A stretch of DNA of 12,712 nt from Blakeslea trispora (lineage: Eukaryota > Mucoromycota > Mucoromycetes > Mucorales > Choanephoraceae), in NCBI GenBank assembly GCA_025331445.1, contig JAIWNE010000266.1:1-12712 (forward strand). The letters run 5' to 3'. A program made the translations under genes and the position numbers. Shown piece by piece: positions 9,205-12,712 of this stretch (position 1 is its first letter; every line of letters starts with the position of its first letter). A model generated the notes under the pieces. It had not been told where the DNA came from, did not search any database, and saw only the letters and a program-made list of their open reading frames with translations.

Positions 9205-10008
9205 ATGCAACCCGAACTCTCAAACTCATTCACCAAACACGATGTTGCTGACTACGTTCTCCAGAACATTCCCTTGACAGCTAACATTTCATTGGTTTAG
9301 ACTTAAAACTGACCAGAAAGTATACGCCAAGTGCAAGATTCCCAGCTGTAACTTTCAGGTCCATTACAACAGGTCTACCAAGAAGGGGCTCTCTTGGATT
9401 CTCAGTAAGAAGCAAAACCCCCACAACCATCCCGAATTCCAGTCGATCAGCAAGCATAAAGCTGTCACCACGCTTTATGCTGCAAAAAGCGTTAGTTGTG
9501 AGTCCTTCCTCTGGATACTGTGGGTTCCACGCAATTGCGTATGAATCTACCATGACAACGCACGACACATGCAAGTCAAAAAGGAAATGATGCTGACCTT
9601 TGAAGAAAACTTGGAGACTTACAAGAAGATGAGGTATGTAGTAAAGTCAGCATATAATGGATTTTTTGTTTAATCGAAAGAAATAGGTTTGACGTCGAAA
9701 AGGTAAGAAGCATTCTTTCTTTTGGATTGAATGACAACAATGCTTTCTGTCCCTCCATTTTGGTACAATGGCATCGAGTGCAGCCAGATTGTTGCTGACA
9801 CGTACAAGATTGCTGTAACAATCATGGACAGCAACAAAAAAAATAAGCCAACTCTGATGGTGCCAATCTGTGGTGTCATTGAAGAAAGAAAGCCGATTGT
9901 CTTGCAACTCAAAGACTGTCATTACAATCTTTTATTGTAGAAGAGGATTGTGTATATCCACCTATCGATCCATATACACAAAGCTTCAAATGGATATCAA
10001 ACAATTAG
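9205..10008 (+). pseudogene. Zinc finger (FAR1/WRKY-GCM1-like) plus OTU cysteine-protease-like protein, frameshifted
   Basis: The ATG at 9205 starts a short N-terminal segment. It is followed by CKIPSC ... NPHNHP (about 9330-9433), a C-x4-C ... H-x-H finger like the FAR1/WRKY-GCM1/FLYWCH group common in transposon proteins. Directly after it, SPSSGYCGFHAIAYE (about 9501-9545) fits the OTU active-site Cys motif. VKKEMMLTFEENLETYKKM, an intron (9634-9686, 53 nt, GTATGT...AATAG), ECSQIVADTYKIAV and PIVLQLKDCHYNLL (active-site His) then follow in OTU order. A tail YPPIDP...FKW reaches TAG at 10006-10008. OTU domains cleave ubiquitin-type linkages. The Asp usually preceding GxC is Ser here. Frame changes lie near 9285, in the A5 run 9484-9488, near 9545-9572, near 9740 and near 9930. 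No MULE transposase lies between finger and OTU, unlike the fusion I would expect. Activity is doubtful. Confidence 0.6.
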
Positions 10009-10322
10009 AAAAAAAAATCAAAGAAACCATCAAAATACGATGTCAACGATTGATAAAAAAAAATAAAGAAGTAATTGTTATCCAGTAATTATTCTGTACT
10101 CTTACATTACACATTGATCATTCTATCACTTTACATTTACCAAAACATTCAGTTTAATTGTGTGAGCGAATACCTACTCAATATTCTAAATATTGGCCAA
10201 ACGATCCATACAGTACATACTGTATTAACCTACATGAGTTCACATCATTTATGATACATCTTCTTTTCGCTTCTTTTGATTTAAATAACAAGTCTATCCT
10301 GAATATCATATTCAATTTCAGA
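10009..10322. other. AT-rich 3' flank, no gene
   Basis: Only short Lys- and Ile-rich frames are present. AATAAAG near 10065 could serve as a poly(A) signal for the zinc finger-OTU gene, whose stop lies just upstream. Nothing else is supported. Confidence 0.4.
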
Positions 10323-10735
10323 AAAAATTCAAAAAAAAGCCTCTTTAAAAGAATAAAAATGATCCTATGTCATGAATAAAAAAAGTTGCAAAAAAAATAT
10401 CCTTAGAAAATAAAAATCATGCTAGAAAAAAATTGCAACAAAAAAAAATTCATTAGGAGCCAGCTAATTCCTCGCAATAGATAAATTTCCAGTGCTAGAA
10501 AAAAGTTCAAAAAAAACCCTTCTTTTACAAAATAAAAAATCAGTACTAGAAAAAAAGTTGCAAAAAAAAAACCTTTATAAGAATTGGATGGTCAAATTCT
10601 ACTTCTTTTAAAAATAAAAATTATGCTAGGAAAAAGTTGCAAAAAAAAACCCCCCTTTCTAAGAAGCAGCCAAAAATAGTTGCAAAAAAAACCCTTATTG
10701 AGAATCAACCAAAAAAAAGTTGCCCAAAATGGACA
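10323..10735. repeat. A-rich degenerate tandem repeat, GTTGCAAAAAAAA unit
   Basis: About eight imperfect units of roughly 45-65 bp follow one another. Each carries TAGAAAAAAGTTGCAAAAAAA-like sequence, then CC(C)TTT, then AAAATAAAAATCATGC-like sequence. Clear unit cores start near 10330, 10382, 10422, 10493, 10546, 10627, 10678 and 10715. Spacing is irregular, and the copy near 10440-10490 is interrupted by an unrelated GC-richer piece. It lies inside the proposed right end of the element and could be subterminal sequence. A frame at 10637-10882 is repeat translation. Confidence 0.6.
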
Positions 10736-11258
10736 CCTCGTATTGAAAGTATAATTAAGACAGATTCGCTGCTTTTCAAAAAAAAAATGAAAATAGTCAA
10801 AAGCTATTATTATTTTATGAAAGATTGTTTATCTATTACTTTTTGCTTTTCTATCATTTTATACCAAAAAAAGCGATGTTGAGTACTTGGAAAGGTACAT
10901 CTTCAATTTTATTGCAAATATGCCCTCTTGCATTCAAACAACGACAAGAAATATGTAACGGAAAGCAATCTCACTCAATTTACAGCCTATTCGACTTAGA
11001 AAAAAAAAAAAAATAAAAATAAATCCAAGTCATTTCAAGAAAAATGGCGGAAATCGAATTTTTAATAAAGGTTAAAAAAGGCTCTAAACTCAAAATCGTC
11101 AAGTTATGAAGATTTTGTAAGGAATCACAACATCCAATTTAACAAACATAAAGTACATTTATCCAAGAGTCATCCTAAAAGTTTGATCCACAATGAACGT
11201 GTTTTCGTAGAGAAAATGAGATTTTTAAATTAAGCAGTAAAAATTATCAGTTTTCACA
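10736..11258. other. AT-rich stretch with one possible coding remnant
   Basis: Around 10867-10960 the plus strand reads KKSDVEYLERYIFNF and then IANMPSCIQ before a stop. A neighbouring frame continues with DKKYVTESNLTQFTAYS to about 10998. This looks more protein-like than its surroundings and may be a frameshifted remnant of an unidentified coding region. The rest, including long A runs near 11000-11020, shows nothing. Confidence 0.25.
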
Positions 11259-11294
11259 CCGTCTCATCAACATAAAAAAATGTGGATGAGACGG
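11259..11294. repeat. Perfectly placed hairpin of the CCGTCTCATC motif; candidate right element end
   Basis: CCGTCTCATCAACAT (11259-11273) and ATGTGGATGAGACGG (11280-11294) are inverse copies with a single mismatch over 15 bp, separated by six A residues. It is the same motif as in the cluster at 2594-2769, over 8 kb away. It could be the right terminal inverted repeat, a transposase or accessory-protein binding site, or a small miniature element of its own. Confidence 0.7.
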
Positions 11295-11307
11295 CAGGCA
11301 ATTTCAA

Positions 11308-11547
11308 TTGATTGTAGTGTTCTGCTATGTTCTTTACTGGCTCATAAACTACAATTGGCCTGACAAAAGTGTCGTGCCAAATGAAGCAATTAAGCCTATT
11401 TCTGAAAATGAAGTTCTAATGCAAGACTTGCCACTAGAAAATGAAATGAAACTGAGAAGTGAAGCTAAGCAAATCAAGAAAAGAAGAAGGTTCTCTCCAA
11501 TATTTAAAAGAAATCAAGAACGAAGAAAAAGATCTAAAAAAGGATAA
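11308..11547 (+). CDS. Short hypothetical ORF with very basic C-terminus, possible 3' exon
   Basis: The frame is open from about 11290 to the TAA at 11545-11547. There is no early ATG: the first is at 11419, giving 42 residues. A splice acceptor-like GATTGTAG ends at 11317, so this may be a last exon. A hydrophobic stretch near the start (VVFCYVLYWLINY) is followed by an acidic segment and a tail packed with Lys and Arg (KKRRR, RRKRSKK) that resembles a nuclear localisation signal. Base use is less extreme than in its neighbours. It starts immediately after the hairpin at 11259-11294, so it may be host sequence abutting the element's end. The family is not recognised. Confidence 0.3.
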   Translation: MIVVFCYVLYWLINYNWPDKSVVPNEAIKPISENEVLMQDLPLENEMKLRSEAKQIKKRRRFSPIFKRNQERRKRSKKG

Positions 11548-11847
11548 CAAGCATTCAGCATAATCTATTACAATTATTATGCATATATTTTATTACTTAT
11601 TTATATCATCCATCAGTACAGTTACCCTTTTAGCTTTAGCATAGAAATAGTTAGAAAAGTATAAATATAAGAATAGTTCAAAGAAATAAAGGGTATCTTC
11701 ATTCATTCTTCTAAAAATAACTTTCTGTAAAACTTTCCTTTTTGGGTATACTTCTTTAAAGAACAAGTATACATCTACAGCTTTAAGGGTACTTCTTGAT
11801 CACGTAACTCACTACACCGAAGAGGTTGGCAAACGAACCATGATTTT
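11548..11847. other. AT-rich spacer with one small hairpin
   Basis: No gene was seen. An inverted pair GTATACTT (11746-11753) and AAGTATAC (11765-11772) encloses CTTTAAAGAAC. Just upstream lie AATAAAG (about 11686) and T-rich sequence, which could serve as a poly(A) region for the preceding ORF. Confidence 0.4.
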
Positions 11848-12063
11848 TACGGAACACGTCTGCTTCGTACGGAACCTATTTGGCACTCCAATTCATTAGC
11901 CGTCGTGGAAACCTGGGTTCGAACACATCTGTTTCAAACGACGGCAAATGAATTTCGATTAATGCATTCGTTACCACAGACGGCAAATGAACCACGGTTA
12001 CTACCCCAATTTCCACGAGGCAAACAGATTAGAGAACTGCCTCGTTCCAATGTGTGTTCCGTA
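11848..12063. repeat. GC-richer foldback block with nested inverted repeats
   Basis: TACGGAACAC (11848-11857) and its exact inverse GTGTTCCGTA (12054-12063) enclose about 195 bp. Inside are GCCGTCGT (11899-11906) with ACGACGGC (11938-11945), an 8-bp perfect stem ACGAGGCA (12015-12022) with TGCCTCGT (12038-12045), and an exact 13-bp direct repeat GACGGCAAATGAA (11940-11952 and 11979-11991). The block is clearly less AT-rich than its flanks. This could be a miniature inverted-repeat or foldback element, or a structured RNA. No coding frame was seen. Confidence 0.5.
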
Positions 12064-12201
12064 TTCATTGGAGCGACCTAATTGGATTACATTCTTGAAA
12101 TAGGTCTTTCAATTGGCTTCTTTTCGCAAAAATACGTTAATATTTCGTTCTGATTGGGTTCATACACGGTATTTTTATTAAAATATACGATTGCAATTGG
12201 T

Positions 12202-12362
12202 AAAATGGACTTCTTTACGCAAATATACTTCTTTACGATTGGACTGTTTACAGCAAATATAGAGGATTAGAGGTCAAAAAGTGGCTTTTTAATATAGGAA
12301 AACTTTTTTTGATTGAAAATGGCTTTTTTATGGTGGAAATATTAGGGGATAGGATTAAAAAC
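12202..12362. repeat. Right copy of the dispersed direct repeat
   Basis: This is the partner, in the same orientation, of the repeat starting at position 2. It opens with AAAATGGACTTCTTTACG, contains a second CTTCTTTACG, then GATTGG, CAAATATAGAG and GCTTTTTA, and runs into the GGCAGAATGGC array. The two copies are about 12.2 kb apart and have diverged by substitutions and small gaps, so they are not recent identical duplicates. Confidence 0.75.
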
Positions 12363-12363
12363 T

Positions 12364-12551
12364 AGGCAAAAAATAGGCAGAATGGCAGGCGAAACGGCAG
12401 GAAAATCAGGCAAAACGGTAGCCAAAACTGGGCAGAATGGCAAGAAATTGTTAGGCAAAAACTGTGCAGAATGGCAGGAAAAATCAGGCAGAATGGCAGC
12501 GAAACGTCAAGAAAAATCAAAAATGGTAGCAGAATGGTAGCAGAATGGCAG
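12364..12551. repeat. GGCAGAATGGCA short tandem array (right)
   Basis: About a dozen copies of AGGCAGAATGGCA-like units occur, separated by GAAAATC, GAAAC or AAACTG words. Typical units are AGGCAGAATGGC, AGGCGAAACGGC and AGCAGAATGGT. It is the longer version of the array at 172-262 and sits at the same place relative to the long direct repeat. Confidence 0.65.
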
Positions 12552-12626
12552 ACTTGGTCACAGTGGTTCTATTAAGCTCCTTTGCACTCCTTGCACTTAA
12601 ACGATAGAAAATTACAGGGAGAATGG

Positions 12627-12680
12627 CTATTACAACAAGGCAGTAGTCATATCTTAGTATAGATAATATAGCTTACTTAC
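12627..12680 (-). other. Minus-strand intron-like stretch in the right repeat copy
   Basis: Read on the minus strand, 12680-12627 begins GTAAGTAAG, contains TACTAAG and ends AATAG, 54 nt. It lies just beyond the short-repeat array, as the minus-strand intron 369-321 does in the left copy. The matching placement suggests that the repeat family itself carries a spliced minus-strand transcript. The rest lies outside the window. Confidence 0.35.
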
Positions 12681-12712
12681 ATTTATAAGACTTAAAGACG
12701 GTTAGGAAGCAG

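Larger units (their letters stand above)
2594..11294. mobile_element. Putative KDZ-type DNA transposon bounded by CGTCTCATC repeats
   Basis: The proposed element runs from the inverted-motif cluster at 2594-2769 to the hairpin ending at 11294. The sequence starting at 2623 (CCGTCTCATCCACA) is the inverse of the sequence ending at 11294 (TGTGGATGAGACGG), as terminal inverted repeats should be. Between them lie a KDZ/Tnp2-like transposase on the minus strand and two plus-strand genes of mobile-element type. Against this, the matching ends are only about 14 bp outside the hairpins, no target-site duplication was found beside 2594-2623 or 11294, and AT-rich spacers occupy both sides. The true ends could lie elsewhere, or several nested elements could be present. 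Confidence 0.4.

Noticed and set aside
9281..9574. 97-residue minus-strand frame
   Set aside because: It is antisense to the zinc finger and OTU Cys region, whose motifs are recognisable on the plus strand.
10323..10735. CRISPR-like array
   Set aside because: Units are A-rich, irregular in spacing and degenerate, without constant repeats and unique spacers, and the setting is eukaryotic.
11259..11294. Helitron-type 3' hairpin
   Set aside because: No CTRR end follows the hairpin, no Rep/helicase coding sequence is present, and the motif recurs in inverted form at the other side.
11911..11930. GGTTCGAAC resembling a tRNA/SINE B box
   Set aside because: No A box at the right distance, no acceptor stem and no cloverleaf could be drawn. 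The palindromic setting of the foldback block explains it better.

Overview
The window looks like an accessory, transposon-rich stretch of an AT-rich fungal genome, most likely a Mucoromycota (Mucorales-like) fungus. The introns are 50-70 nt with GTAAGT-type donors and TACTAAC-like branch sites. Long A/T tracts surround islands of visibly higher GC, and the recognisable proteins are mobile-element families common in early-diverging fungi. No housekeeping gene, tRNA, rRNA or CRISPR array was found. Family calls come from motif recognition only.

Layout. Positions 1-2500 are AT-rich flank: a dispersed repeat at the left edge, a GGCAAAATGG-type short-repeat array, and a chain of well-formed minus-strand introns (321-606). 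Next come a GC-rich double GTCCGAC motif (2524-2547) and a dense cluster of inverted CGTCTCATCCACA motifs (2594-2769). A second chain of minus-strand introns lies at 3321-3675. The core (3914-10008) holds three element-type genes: a plus-strand coiled-coil/basic protein (3914-5142), a minus-strand KDZ (Kyakuja-Dileera-Zisupton)/Tnp2-like DDE transposase (8675 down to 6358, with a likely C-terminal part at 5902-5205), and a plus-strand zinc finger plus OTU-protease-like gene (9205-10008), divergent from the transposase. The right side has an A-rich degenerate tandem array (10323-10735), a hairpin of the same CGTCTCATC motif (11259-11294), a short ORF with a very basic C-terminus, a GC-richer foldback block (11848-12063), and a second, direct copy of the left-edge repeat (from 12202).

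Interpretation. The CGTCTCATC motif occurs only at 2594-2769 and 11259-11294, so it may mark the ends of one roughly 8.7-kb KDZ element carrying all three genes. This is inference: no target-site duplication was found. In that model the transposase cuts and joins DNA, the coiled-coil/basic protein is a candidate DNA-binding partner, and the zinc finger-OTU protein is a candidate accessory factor. All three genes are broken by many single-base frame changes while motifs and splice sites remain readable. That means either young indel decay or indel errors in the assembly, and the sequence alone cannot separate these.
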